Of a stretch of DNA of 64,000 bases, positions 1 through 7,368 are shown one piece after another. A program made the position numbers and the translations under genes. The stretch covers positions 992,001 to 1,056,000 of the forward strand of contig NZ_CP046252.1 of assembly GCF_009720145.1 (NCBI RefSeq), read 5' to 3'. The stretch comes from Sphingobium sp. CAP-1 (lineage in GTDB: Bacteria > Pseudomonadota > Alphaproteobacteria > Sphingomonadales > Sphingomonadaceae). The notes under the pieces were generated by a model. It made no database searches. It saw nothing but the letters and a program-made list of their open reading frames with translations, and was not told the origin of the DNA. Numbering within the stretch: the first letter of the stretch is position 1; each line of letters opens with the position of its first letter.

Positions 1-2
1 GC

Positions 3-644
3 GAAAGCGGGCAGGGGCCGCGCGGGCTGTTGCGGATCAACGCATCGCCCTCCTTCGGGATAGAATGCCTGATCCCGATCCTGCCGCGCTTTGCCGAACT
101 CTACCCGGCGGTGACGGTCGACCTGACCCTGACCGACGATATTGTCGATCTGGTCGAGGAGCGGGCCGACATCGCGATCCGCATCGGGCCGCTGCGCGAT
201 ACGCGGTTGCGCGCGAAGAAGCTGGGGCATAGCCGGATGCTGCTGGTCGCCAGCCCCGATTATCTGGCGCGGCGGGGGACGCCGGCGACGCCCGATGACC
301 TGGCTACGCATGAGTGCCTGCGTTTCAGTTTCCGCCGGTCGGTGGATAGCTGGCCCTTCCTGATCGACGGCAAACTGGTGCAGCGGCCGGTGCAGGGGCG
401 CTTCTTCGGCAATTCGGGCGAGGTGGTGCGGCGCATGGCGATCGCCGGCGGGGGCATCGCGCGGCACGGGCGCTTCCATGTGGCGAGCGACCTGCGCGAC
501 GGGCGGCTGGTGGAGGTGCTGGCCGATTACAGCGCGGGCGACGGCGAGGATATTCACGCCCTCTATGCGGCGGAGGACCGGGCGGCGGCGCGGATCAGGG
601 CGTTTCTGGACTTTCTGGAGGAGGCGTTGGTGGTGGAGGGGTGA
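3..644 (+). CDS. LysR-family transcriptional regulator, 3' part (cut by window start)
   Basis: The reading frame is open from the first bases of the window, so the gene starts upstream. What remains is the LysR effector-binding domain. The linker-like segment GPRGLLRINAS is followed by a periplasmic-binding-protein fold, including the family-typical stretch DIAIRIGPLRDTRLRAKKLG. The helix-turn-helix domain is outside the window, so neither target genes nor effector can be inferred. The missing N-terminus would be about 90 residues in a normal 300-residue LysR protein. The next gene lies about 40 bases downstream on the same strand and appears unrelated. The family call is firm; the function is unknown. 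Confidence 0.9.
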   Translation, partial: ESGQGPRGLLRINASPSFGIECLIPILPRFAELYPAVTVDLTLTDDIVDLVEERADIAIRIGPLRDTRLRAKKLGHSRMLLVASPDYLARRGTPATPDDLATHECLRFSFRRSVDSWPFLIDGKLVQRPVQGRFFGNSGEVVRRMAIAGGGIARHGRFHVASDLRDGRLVEVLADYSAGDGEDIHALYAAEDRAAARIRAFLDFLEEALVVEG

Positions 645-684
645 GGGTCTTGCAGTCAAAATTCGCGGCGATCATATTGGCTCG

Positions 685-909
685 ATGACCATCGACGCCG
701 TGCATGATCCAGCTTCATTCGCATCCTACATTCTCAGCTTGCGCCGTGAGTTTGATAACCCCGATGCTAAGGAAAAGTGGGAAAATACGGATCTTTCCAG
801 CTATTTTGAGGCAATGGCCGCATGGGCTGTCGATTGGAAAGGATCTGTGCAGGCCAATCCGTGGCGACATGCGGCTGAGTTGATAAGGGCGGCAACGATT
901 TATGAGTGA
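685..909 (+). CDS. Small protein resembling the DUF7660 family
   Basis: This is a 74-residue protein. I place the start at the ATG at 685, because upstream codons in this frame are a shadow of the LysR gene. The segment KWENTDLSSYFEAMAAWAVD matches the WEN-x-x-L-x-x-(F/Y)-L-E-A-(M/I)-x-x-W pattern that I associate with DUF7660, a family of small acidic proteins often found near toxin-like genes. It ends in AAxIYE, also typical of that family. There is no signal peptide or membrane segment. Base composition is lower in GC (about 50%) than the neighbours, which suggests acquisition. Function is unknown; an immunity-like role is speculation only. Confidence 0.6.
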   Translation: MTIDAVHDPASFASYILSLRREFDNPDAKEKWENTDLSSYFEAMAAWAVDWKGSVQANPWRHAAELIRAATIYE

Positions 910-959
910 GGGAAGTTCTATCCTTCCGAGCCGCGATTCCCGCCGAGAAGGAAAGTGTG

Positions 960-1148
960 ATGCATTCCAAGAACGAGATGGCAGGCAAAATTCGCGCAGT
1001 CCATGCGGAGAACAGGGCGATCGAAAATTGGCTGCATGATAGCGCGCTGCCGTCTTATGATGCCTATCAAGCCAATCCCGCATCGGGCGTGTCGTTGTCG
1101 GATGTGCGCGCTGGACTGGACGTGCGGGCGCGTTCCGCCAAGGGGTAA
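960..1148 (+). CDS. Orphan antitoxin-like protein (PaaA2/stability-determinant type)
   Basis: This is a 62-residue protein. I chose the ATG at 960 because a GAGAAGGAAAG ribosome-binding site precedes it; an in-frame ATG at 906 lacks one. The sequence ENWLHDSALPSYDAYQ followed by VSLSDVRAGLDVRAR resembles the small antitoxins that precede RelE/ParE toxins: a W-L-x-x-x-(V/L)-x-P-x-Y-D core, then a short helix ending in basic residues. No toxin gene follows. The next 100 bases hold a palindromic repeat and then the convergent end of pccR. The family match is from memory of the pattern and is moderate. Confidence 0.55.
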   Translation: MHSKNEMAGKIRAVHAENRAIENWLHDSALPSYDAYQANPASGVSLSDVRAGLDVRARSAKG

Positions 1149-1154
1149 GCGCTA

Positions 1155-1222
1155 CGTGCTCCCGCGCAGGCGGGAGCCCAGTTCCGCCCTGTCAACTGGG
1201 CTCCCGCCTGCGCGGGAGCACG
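1155..1222. repeat. REP-like perfect palindrome (29-bp arms)
   Basis: Bases 1155-1183 and 1194-1222 are perfect reverse complements (29 of 29), with a 10-base loop. The core reads CTCCCGCGCAGGCGGGAG. This type of repeat occurs widely in intergenic DNA of sphingomonads. It lies between the ends of a + strand gene and the - strand pccR gene, so it could also act as a bidirectional transcription stop, although no T-run follows. Confidence 0.8.
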
Positions 1223-1247
1223 GGGGTTCTATGGGAAAAGGCTTACG

Positions 1248-2663
1248 TCAACCAATCCAGTAAGGCACGATCTGGCGATTATCCGGATCGACATGGATCG
1301 GGCGGTCGGCAGGGGGGAAGGCGCGCTGGTCGCAGCTTTGGCGGGGGCAGAGGCGGCAGGTGATGCCGATCGGGGTGGCCGCGCCTTCCTCGGCCAGATG
1401 CAGGCCATCGGCATAGACGAAGTTGGCGGCGTGGGCGACTTCGCAGCCCAGCACCACGGCGAAGCGGCGCGGGGTGCGCTTGTAGCTGCCCGATGGCTTC
1501 ACCAGCCCCTTCGCCATGGAGACATAGCGCACGCCATCGGGCGTTTCGCCCAGTTGCACGTTGATGCGGTCGGGTACGGCGACGGCTTCATGCACGTTCC
1601 ACAAGGGACAGGCGCCGCCGAAGCGGGCGAATTGCAGGCGGGTGGCGCTGTGTCGCTTGGTGATGTTGCCGGCCATGTCGACGCGGCAGAAGAAGAAGGG
1701 GATGCCGCGCAGGCCGGGGCGCTGGAGCGTCGAGAGGCGATGACAAGCCTGTTCGAAGCTGACGCCGAAAGTGCGGGCGAGCCGGTCGATATCATGGCGC
1801 ATCGTCCGTGCCGCCTCGCGAAAGGCGGCATAGGGCAGCAGCAGCGCGCCGGCGGCATAATTGCCAAGGCCGATCGCCAGCAGCCGGTCGGCGCCGGGGA
1901 CGGGCAGGGCGGCCTTCTTCACCACATCGGCGATCACCGCCTGCCCTTCCAGCATCATGAGCTGGTGGGCGAGCATGAATTTGCGGCTTTCGGTCGGCAG
2001 TGCGGCGTTGATGAACAATTGGCGATCGGCGGCGCGATAGGCGCGCAGCGCGCTGTCGGGCGTTTCGGCGATCAGCGTTTCGATGCCGTGGCGGCGGGCC
2101 AGCGCCTCCACCAGCATCCCTTCGTCCAGCACCTGTCCCTGGGTGAAGCTGGCGGCCATATCCTCCGCCAGACAGTCGAGCGCGTGGACATAGTTGCCGG
2201 CTTCGTGAAACCAGTCGCGCGCGGCTTCCCAGGGGAGGCGGGCCTGCACCTCATGATCGTTGGCGATGGCCTCCTCGATCATGTTGATGCGTTCATTGGC
2301 CCGCATATGGGCGTTGTAGAGGTCGACATAGCGCGCCGCAAATTCGGGGAATTGCAGGTGCAGCTTCTCGATCCGCTCCGGCTCCATCTGGGTTCCGGGC
2401 AGTTCGGGATGGGCGAGCGCATAGGTGAAGGCGCCCAGGAGCTGCTCCTCCTCCCGGCTGTCGAAACTGGCCCAGTCGGTGGGAAAGGCGCTGGCGAGCG
2501 CGGCCTTGACCTTGGCGGTCAGGGGGCGGTCGTCATTTTCCATCTGGCTGAGATAGGAGACGGATATGCCCAGCGCCTGCGCCATCGTCGCCTGATCCAT
2601 ACGATGGTCCAGACGCAGTTGCCGCAGGCGCGGTCCTGCGAAGATTCGGTTGCCACGAGCCAT
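1248..2663 (-). CDS. pccR: ScfR/PccR-type XRE regulator of propionyl-CoA assimilation
   Basis: This is a 471-residue regulator. An N-terminal XRE helix-turn-helix (about residues 10-65, QATMAQALGISVSYLSQMEN) is followed by an IrrE/ImmA-like central region, in which the metalloprotease HExxH is replaced by HQLMM. A C-terminal DUF2083 domain carries the cysteine cluster CRLCPRQSCDQRAFPP. This is the architecture of short-chain fatty acyl-CoA regulators (ScfR), which include RamB and MccR; in Rhodobacter sphaeroides the member PccR activates propionyl-CoA carboxylase genes. Here the gene is divergent from pccB and shares a 121-base promoter region with repeated TTTGC boxes. It probably senses a propionyl-CoA pathway intermediate; the ligand is inferred from the family and gene context. 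Confidence 0.88.
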   Translation of the reverse strand: MARGNRIFAGPRLRQLRLDHRMDQATMAQALGISVSYLSQMENDDRPLTAKVKAALASAFPTDWASFDSREEEQLLGAFTYALAHPELPGTQMEPERIEKLHLQFPEFAARYVDLYNAHMRANERINMIEEAIANDHEVQARLPWEAARDWFHEAGNYVHALDCLAEDMAASFTQGQVLDEGMLVEALARRHGIETLIAETPDSALRAYRAADRQLFINAALPTESRKFMLAHQLMMLEGQAVIADVVKKAALPVPGADRLLAIGLGNYAAGALLLPYAAFREAARTMRHDIDRLARTFGVSFEQACHRLSTLQRPGLRGIPFFFCRVDMAGNITKRHSATRLQFARFGGACPLWNVHEAVAVPDRINVQLGETPDGVRYVSMAKGLVKPSGSYKRTPRRFAVVLGCEVAHAANFVYADGLHLAEEGAATPIGITCRLCPRQSCDQRAFPPADRPIHVDPDNRQIVPYWIG

Positions 2664-2676
2664 GCTTCGTCCATAA

Positions 2677-2722
2677 TTTGCGAAATCGCGATTTGCAAAT
2701 TAGCAAAATTACATTTGCGAAA
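2677..2722. promoter_or_regulatory. Candidate PccR operator array (TTTGC boxes)
   Basis: The pccR-pccB intergenic region holds TTTGCGAAA (2677-2685), TTTGCAAA (2692-2699), a reversed TAGCAAAATT (2701-2710) and TTTGCGAAA (2714-2722). ScfR-family regulators such as RamB and PccR are known to bind TTTGCAAA-type boxes. The array sits directly before the pccR start codon (2663) and 60-110 bases before pccB, so it could serve both directions. Confidence 0.7.
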
Positions 2723-2784
2723 AAGCGGAAAGATTGGGAAGGGGCGGGCATAGATGTCCGCGACAAGCCGGAGAATAGCCTGAT

Positions 2785-4317
2785 ATGTCGAAGCTCGCCA
2801 TCATCGAACAGCTCGAAGCCAAGCGCGACGCCGCGCGCATGGGCGGCGGCCAGCGCCGCATCGACGCGCAACATGCCAAGGGCAAGCTGACCGCGCGCGA
2901 GCGGATCGAGGTGCTGCTGGACGAGGGCAGCTTTGAAGAGCTGGACATGTATGTCGAGCATAATTGCATCGATTTCGGCATGGACGAACAGCATATTCCG
3001 GGCGACGGCGTCGTCACCGGATCGGGCACGATCAACGGCCGTCTGGTGTTCCTGTTCAGCCAGGACTTCACCGTCTATGGCGGCGCGGTGTCGGAACGGC
3101 ACGCGATGAAAATCTGCAAGATCATGGACATGGCGCTGAAGGTCGGCGCGCCGGTGATCGGCCTCAATGACAGCGGCGGCGCGCGCATCCAGGAAGGCGT
3201 GGCGTCGCTGGGCGGCTATGCCGAGATTTTCCAGCGCAATGTGCTGGCGTCGGGCGTGGTGCCGCAGATCAGCGTCATCATGGGGCCGTGCGCGGGCGGC
3301 GCGGTCTATTCGCCGGCGATGACCGACTTCATCTTCATGGTGAAGGATTCGAGCTTCATGTTCGTGACCGGCCCGGACGTGGTCAAGACGGTGACGAACG
3401 AGGTGGTCACGCAGGAGGAACTGGGCGGCGCGGTGACGCACACGACCCGGTCGGGCGTGGCCGACGTGGCGTTCGAAAATGACATCGAGGCGCTGCTGGC
3501 GGTGCGCGATTTCGTGGACTTCCTGCCCGCGTCGAACAAGGAGCCGGCCCCCGAACGGCCGAGCGCGGACGCGTGGGACCGGATCGAGGACAGCCTGGAC
3601 ACGCTGATCCCGGCCAATGCGAACCAGCCCTATGACATGCATGAGCTGATCCGCAAGGTGGTGGACGAGGGCGACTTCTTCGAGGTGCAGCCCGCCCATG
3701 CCGGCAATATCCTGTGCGGCTTCGGCCGGATCGAGGGCAAGACGGTGGGTATCATCGCCAACCAGCCGATGGTGCTGGCGGGCGTGCTGGACATCAACTC
3801 GTCGAAGAAGGCCGGGCGGTTCGTGCGTTTCTGTGACGCGTTCGAAATTCCGATCGTCACCTTTGTCGACGTGCCGGGCTTCCTGCCGGGGACGGCGCAG
3901 GAGCATAGCGGCATCATCAAGCATGGCGCCAAGCTGCTGTTCGCCTATGCCGAGGCGACCGTGCCGAAGATCACCGTCATCACGCGCAAGGCCTATGGCG
4001 GCGCCTATGACGTTATGTCGTCCAAGCATCTGCGCGGCGACCTCAACTATGCCTGGCCGACCGCCGAAATCGCGGTGATGGGTGCCAAGGGCGCGGTGGA
4101 GATCATCTTCCGCGGCAAGACGCCGGAAGAAATCGCCGAGCGGACGGCGGAGTATGAAGCGCGCTTCGCCAACCCCTTCGTCGCGGCGAGCAAGGGCTTC
4201 ATCGACGAGGTGATCCAGCCGCATTCGACGCGGAAGCGCATCGCGTTGGGGCTGCGCAAGCTCAAGAACAAGGCGCTGGAGAACCCCTGGAAGAAGCACG
4301 ACAATATTCCGTTGTGA
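2785..4317 (+). CDS. pccB: Propionyl-CoA carboxylase beta subunit (carboxyltransferase)
   Basis: This is a 510-residue biotin-dependent carboxyltransferase that moves the carboxyl group from carboxybiotin to propionyl-CoA, giving (S)-methylmalonyl-CoA. The N-terminal half has the acyl-CoA/oxyanion segments NDSGGARIQEG and GPCAGGAVYSPA. The C-terminal half has VDVPGFLPGTAQEHSG and the RKAYGGAYDVM biotin-side motif, all intact. Length is normal for PccB. It works with the biotin-carrying alpha subunit encoded at 8746. It is the first gene of the propionate module, next to the divergent regulator and its boxes. Specificity for propionyl-CoA is inferred from the methylmalonyl-CoA genes in the same cluster. 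Confidence 0.96.
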   Translation: MSKLAIIEQLEAKRDAARMGGGQRRIDAQHAKGKLTARERIEVLLDEGSFEELDMYVEHNCIDFGMDEQHIPGDGVVTGSGTINGRLVFLFSQDFTVYGGAVSERHAMKICKIMDMALKVGAPVIGLNDSGGARIQEGVASLGGYAEIFQRNVLASGVVPQISVIMGPCAGGAVYSPAMTDFIFMVKDSSFMFVTGPDVVKTVTNEVVTQEELGGAVTHTTRSGVADVAFENDIEALLAVRDFVDFLPASNKEPAPERPSADAWDRIEDSLDTLIPANANQPYDMHELIRKVVDEGDFFEVQPAHAGNILCGFGRIEGKTVGIIANQPMVLAGVLDINSSKKAGRFVRFCDAFEIPIVTFVDVPGFLPGTAQEHSGIIKHGAKLLFAYAEATVPKITVITRKAYGGAYDVMSSKHLRGDLNYAWPTAEIAVMGAKGAVEIIFRGKTPEEIAERTAEYEARFANPFVAASKGFIDEVIQPHSTRKRIALGLRKLKNKALENPWKKHDNIPL

Positions 4318-4344
4318 AAAATGATGAGCGCCATCTCCTTCTCC

Positions 4345-4423
4345 GTCATTGCGAGCGCAGCGAAGCAATCCACTGGCGCGCCATATGGATTGCCGCGTCG
4401 CATGCGGCTCCTCGCCATGACGG
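4345..4423. repeat. REP-like repeat pair upstream of the GIY-YIG gene
   Basis: A 28-base unit at 4345-4372 (begins GTCATTGCGAGCG, ends AGCAATCCA) is followed by a diverged inverse copy at 4386-4423 (begins TGGATTGCCG, ends CCATGACGG). Together they can fold into a long hairpin. The 28-base unit recurs in reverse orientation, with one mismatch, after the GIY-YIG gene at 4733-4760. Confidence 0.85.
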
Positions 4424-4429
4424 AGCGGC

Positions 4430-4723
4430 ATGATGCAGCCAGCGGTCTACATCATGGCGAGCAAGCGAAACGGCACACTCTATACCGGCGTGACATCACA
4501 TCTGCCGCAGCGCATTTGGCAACATCGCGAGGGCGTCGCGGATGGATTTACCAAGCGCTACGGATGCAAGTTGCTGGTCTGGTACGAGATGGCGGACACG
4601 ATGGAAGCGGCTATTGGGCGCGAGAAGCAAATCAAGGCGGGATCACGGGCAAAGAAAATCGCGTTGATCGCTGGGTCCAATCCGGGATGGAAAGATTTAT
4701 ACGCGAGCATCGCTCAAGGGTGA
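4430..4723 (+). CDS. Single-domain GIY-YIG nuclease family protein
   Basis: This 97-residue protein is essentially one GIY-YIG (URI-type) domain, related to the N-terminal nuclease domain of UvrC. The first motif is Y7-I-M, the second is Y18-T-G20 (LYTGVTS), the conserved arginine is in LPQRIWQHREG (R28), and the metal-ligand region is MEAAIGREKQIK. It interrupts the pccB-mce gene order and is bracketed by inverted copies of one 28-base repeat. Such small nucleases are common in many copies in alphaproteobacterial genomes beside this kind of repeat. The role is unknown. A link to spread of the repeat is my inference, by analogy with RAYT proteins and REP sequences. Confidence 0.9.
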   Translation: MMQPAVYIMASKRNGTLYTGVTSHLPQRIWQHREGVADGFTKRYGCKLLVWYEMADTMEAAIGREKQIKAGSRAKKIALIAGSNPGWKDLYASIAQG

Positions 4724-4732
4724 AACGTCGCA

Positions 4733-4760
4733 TGGATTGCTTCGCTTCGCTCGCAATGAC
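4733..4760. repeat. Inverted copy of the 28-bp repeat downstream of the GIY-YIG gene
   Basis: Begins TGGATTGCTTCGC and ends CGCAATGAC, matching the reverse complement of 4345-4372 at 27 of 28 bases. Its outer end runs straight into GAAGG (4761-4765), which is the ribosome-binding site of the mce gene. Confidence 0.85.
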
Positions 4761-4772
4761 GAAGGATAGAAT

Positions 4773-5213
4773 GTGAAACTCGGCCGTCTCAATCATATCG
4801 GCGTGGCGACGCCTTCGCTGGAGGCCTCGCTGGCTTATTATCGCGACGTGATGGGCGCGACGCTGGCCCATGAACCGTTCGACCTGCCCGCGCAGGGGGT
4901 GAAGGTGTGTTTTGTCGATACGCCGGGCGAGAATGGCACGGCGGGGACGCAGATCGAGCTGATCGAGCCGCTCGGCGAAAATTCGCCCATTCACGGCTTT
5001 ATCGCCAGGAACCCGACCGGCGGGCAGCACCATATGTGCTATGAAGTGGCCGACATCCATGAAGCCAAGGCCTGGTTCGAGGCGAAGGGCGCGCGGGTGC
5101 TGGGCGAGCCGCGCATCGGCGCGCATGGCACGCCGATCTTCTTCGTGCATCCCAAAGACATGAACGGGGTGCTGACCGAAATCATGGAAACGCCGAAAGA
5201 GGGCGCGCATTGA
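4773..5213 (+). CDS. mce: Methylmalonyl-CoA epimerase
   Basis: This is a 146-residue vicinal-oxygen-chelate (glyoxalase-fold) enzyme that interconverts (S)- and (R)-methylmalonyl-CoA, linking PCC to the mutase. Visible family features are the N-terminal LNHIGVATPSLEASLAYY with its metal-binding His, QIELIEPLGENSPI, HHMCYEVADI, and the terminal PKDMNGVLTEI with the metal Glu. The start is GTG at 4773, with GAAGG seven bases upstream. An overlapping ATG at 4771 is out of frame. The gene ends one base before the mutase ATG, so the two are translationally coupled. Length and motifs are complete. Confidence 0.95.
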   Translation: MKLGRLNHIGVATPSLEASLAYYRDVMGATLAHEPFDLPAQGVKVCFVDTPGENGTAGTQIELIEPLGENSPIHGFIARNPTGGQHHMCYEVADIHEAKAWFEAKGARVLGEPRIGAHGTPIFFVHPKDMNGVLTEIMETPKEGAH

Positions 5214-5214
5214 T

Positions 5215-7368
5215 ATGACCGACAAGCCGACGCTGGACGCATGGGCCGCCGCTTCCGCCAAGGAAGTGAAGGGCAAGAATCTGAACTGGGAGACCCCCGA
5301 AGGGATCACGGTCAAGCCGCTCTACACCGCCGAGGATGTGACCGTCGATCCGGGCCTGCCCGGCTTCGCGCCTTTCACCCGCGGCGTGCGCGCATCCATG
5401 TATGCCGGCCGTCCCTGGACCATCCGCCAATATGCCGGTTTTTCGACCGCCGAGGAATCCAACGCCTTTTATCGCCGCAATCTGGCGGCCGGGCAGAAGG
5501 GGCTGAGCGTCGCCTTCGACCTTGCCACCCATCGCGGTTATGACAGCGACCATGCGCGCGTCACCGGCGATGTCGGCAAGGCGGGCGTGGCGATCGACAC
5601 GATCGAGGATATGAAGATCCTGTTCGACGGCATCCCGCTGGACAAGATGAGCGTGTCCATGACCATGAACGGAGCGGTGATCCCGATCCTGGCCTTCTTC
5701 ATCGTCGCGGGCGAGGAGCAGGGGGTCGAGCGCAAGCTGCTCGACGGGACCATTCAGAACGACATTCTGAAGGAGTTCATGGTCCGCAACACCTATATCT
5801 ACCCGCCCGAACCCTCGATGAGGATCATCAGCGACATTTTCGGCTATACCAGCCGCGAGATGCCCAAGTTCAACAGCATCTCCATCTCCGGCTATCATAT
5901 GCAGGAAGCCGGCGCGACGCAGGTGCAGGAACTGGCCTTCACCATCGCCGACGGCGCGGAATATGTCCGCTATGGCGTAGCGAGCGGCCTCGACATCGAC
6001 AAGTTCGCGGGGCGGCTGAGCTTCTTCTTCGCCATCGGCATGAACTTCTTCATGGAGATCGCCAAGCTGCGCGCCGCGCGCGTGCTGTGGCACCGGGTGA
6101 TGACGAAGCTGGGCGCGCAGGACGAGCGCAGCAAGATGCTGCGCACCCATTGCCAGACCAGCGGCGTGTCGCTGACCGAGCAAGACCCCTATAACAACGT
6201 CATGCGCACCACGATTGAGGCGATGGCGGCAATGCTGGGCGGCACCCAGTCGCTGCACACCAACGCGCTGGACGAAGCGATCGCGCTGCCGACTGACTTT
6301 TCGGCCCGCATTGCGCGCAATACGCAGATCGTGATCCAGGAAGAGACGGGCATGTGCAATGTCGTCGATCCGCTGGGTGGCAGTTACTATATCGAGGCGC
6401 TGACCCAGCAACTGGTCGACGCCGCGCAGGAAATCATCGACCGGGTCGAGGCCGAAGGCGGCATGGCGAAGGCCGTGGCGGCCGGCTGGCCCAAGGCGAT
6501 GATCGAAACCGCCGCCGCCGCCCGGCAGGCGCGGGTCGATCGCGGCGACGATGTGATCGTGGGCGTGAACAAATATCGGCTGGCGAACGAGGATCTGCTC
6601 GAAACGCTGGAGGTCGACAACGCCAAGGTGCGCGAAGGCCAGATCGCCCGGATCAACAAGGTGAAGGCCGAGCGCGACGAGGAAGCCTGTCAGGCTGCGC
6701 TCCAGTCGCTGCGCGATGCCGCCGCCGGGCCACAGTCGATCGAGAACAACCTGCTCGCCCATGCCGTGGAAGCAGCGCGCGCCCGTGCGACGCTGGGCGA
6801 AATCTCTTCCGCTATGGAGGACAGCTTCAACCGTTATGGCACGCAGCCGACGCCGGTGAAGGGCGTCTATGCCGCGCCCTATGCAGGCGACAGCCGCTGG
6901 CAACAGGTTCTTGACGGGGTGCAGGCCGTCGAGCGGCGCCTCGGTCGCAAGCCCAAACTGCTCGTCGCCAAGATGGGGCAGGATGGCCACGACCGGGGCG
7001 CCAACGTGATCGCGTCGGCTTTCGGCGACATGGGGTTCGATGTCGTGTCGGGTCCGCTGTTCCAGACGCCGGAGGAGACGGTGGTGCTGGCGCTTGATAG
7101 CGGGGTTGACGTGGTGGGCGCTTCGTCGCTGGCGGCGGGGCACAAGACGCTGATCCCCGAACTGATCGCCAGGCTGCGCGAACAGGGGCGCAGCGACATC
7201 AAGGTGATCGCTGGCGGGGTGATCCCGCCGCAGGATTATGACTATCTTCGTGACGCAGGGGTCCAGGGGATTTATGGGCCGGGTTCCAATGTCGTGGAGT
7301 GCGCCGCCGATGTGCTGCGCCTGCTCGGCCACAACATGCCCCCGGCGGGGCTAGAGGAAGCTGCGTAA
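5215..7368 (+). CDS. scpA: Methylmalonyl-CoA mutase (single large chain)
   Basis: This is a 717-residue adenosylcobalamin enzyme converting (R)-methylmalonyl-CoA to succinyl-CoA. The catalytic TIM-barrel half shows RQYAGFSTAEESN, GLSVAFDLATHRGYDSD and the CoA-site region GGTQSLHTNALDEA. The B12-binding half has the base-off motif D590-G-H592-D-R-G595, followed by the GxxG-rich end IAGGVIPPQDY. Length matches the catalytic alpha-type subunit. The start ATG at 5215 directly follows the epimerase stop, and the stop (7366-7368) directly precedes bioB. Known mutases need a GTPase chaperone (MeaB); no such gene is in the window. Confidence 0.96.
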   Translation: MTDKPTLDAWAAASAKEVKGKNLNWETPEGITVKPLYTAEDVTVDPGLPGFAPFTRGVRASMYAGRPWTIRQYAGFSTAEESNAFYRRNLAAGQKGLSVAFDLATHRGYDSDHARVTGDVGKAGVAIDTIEDMKILFDGIPLDKMSVSMTMNGAVIPILAFFIVAGEEQGVERKLLDGTIQNDILKEFMVRNTYIYPPEPSMRIISDIFGYTSREMPKFNSISISGYHMQEAGATQVQELAFTIADGAEYVRYGVASGLDIDKFAGRLSFFFAIGMNFFMEIAKLRAARVLWHRVMTKLGAQDERSKMLRTHCQTSGVSLTEQDPYNNVMRTTIEAMAAMLGGTQSLHTNALDEAIALPTDFSARIARNTQIVIQEETGMCNVVDPLGGSYYIEALTQQLVDAAQEIIDRVEAEGGMAKAVAAGWPKAMIETAAAARQARVDRGDDVIVGVNKYRLANEDLLETLEVDNAKVREGQIARINKVKAERDEEACQAALQSLRDAAAGPQSIENNLLAHAVEAARARATLGEISSAMEDSFNRYGTQPTPVKGVYAAPYAGDSRWQQVLDGVQAVERRLGRKPKLLVAKMGQDGHDRGANVIASAFGDMGFDVVSGPLFQTPEETVVLALDSGVDVVGASSLAAGHKTLIPELIARLREQGRSDIKVIAGGVIPPQDYDYLRDAGVQGIYGPGSNVVECAADVLRLLGHNMPPAGLEEAA

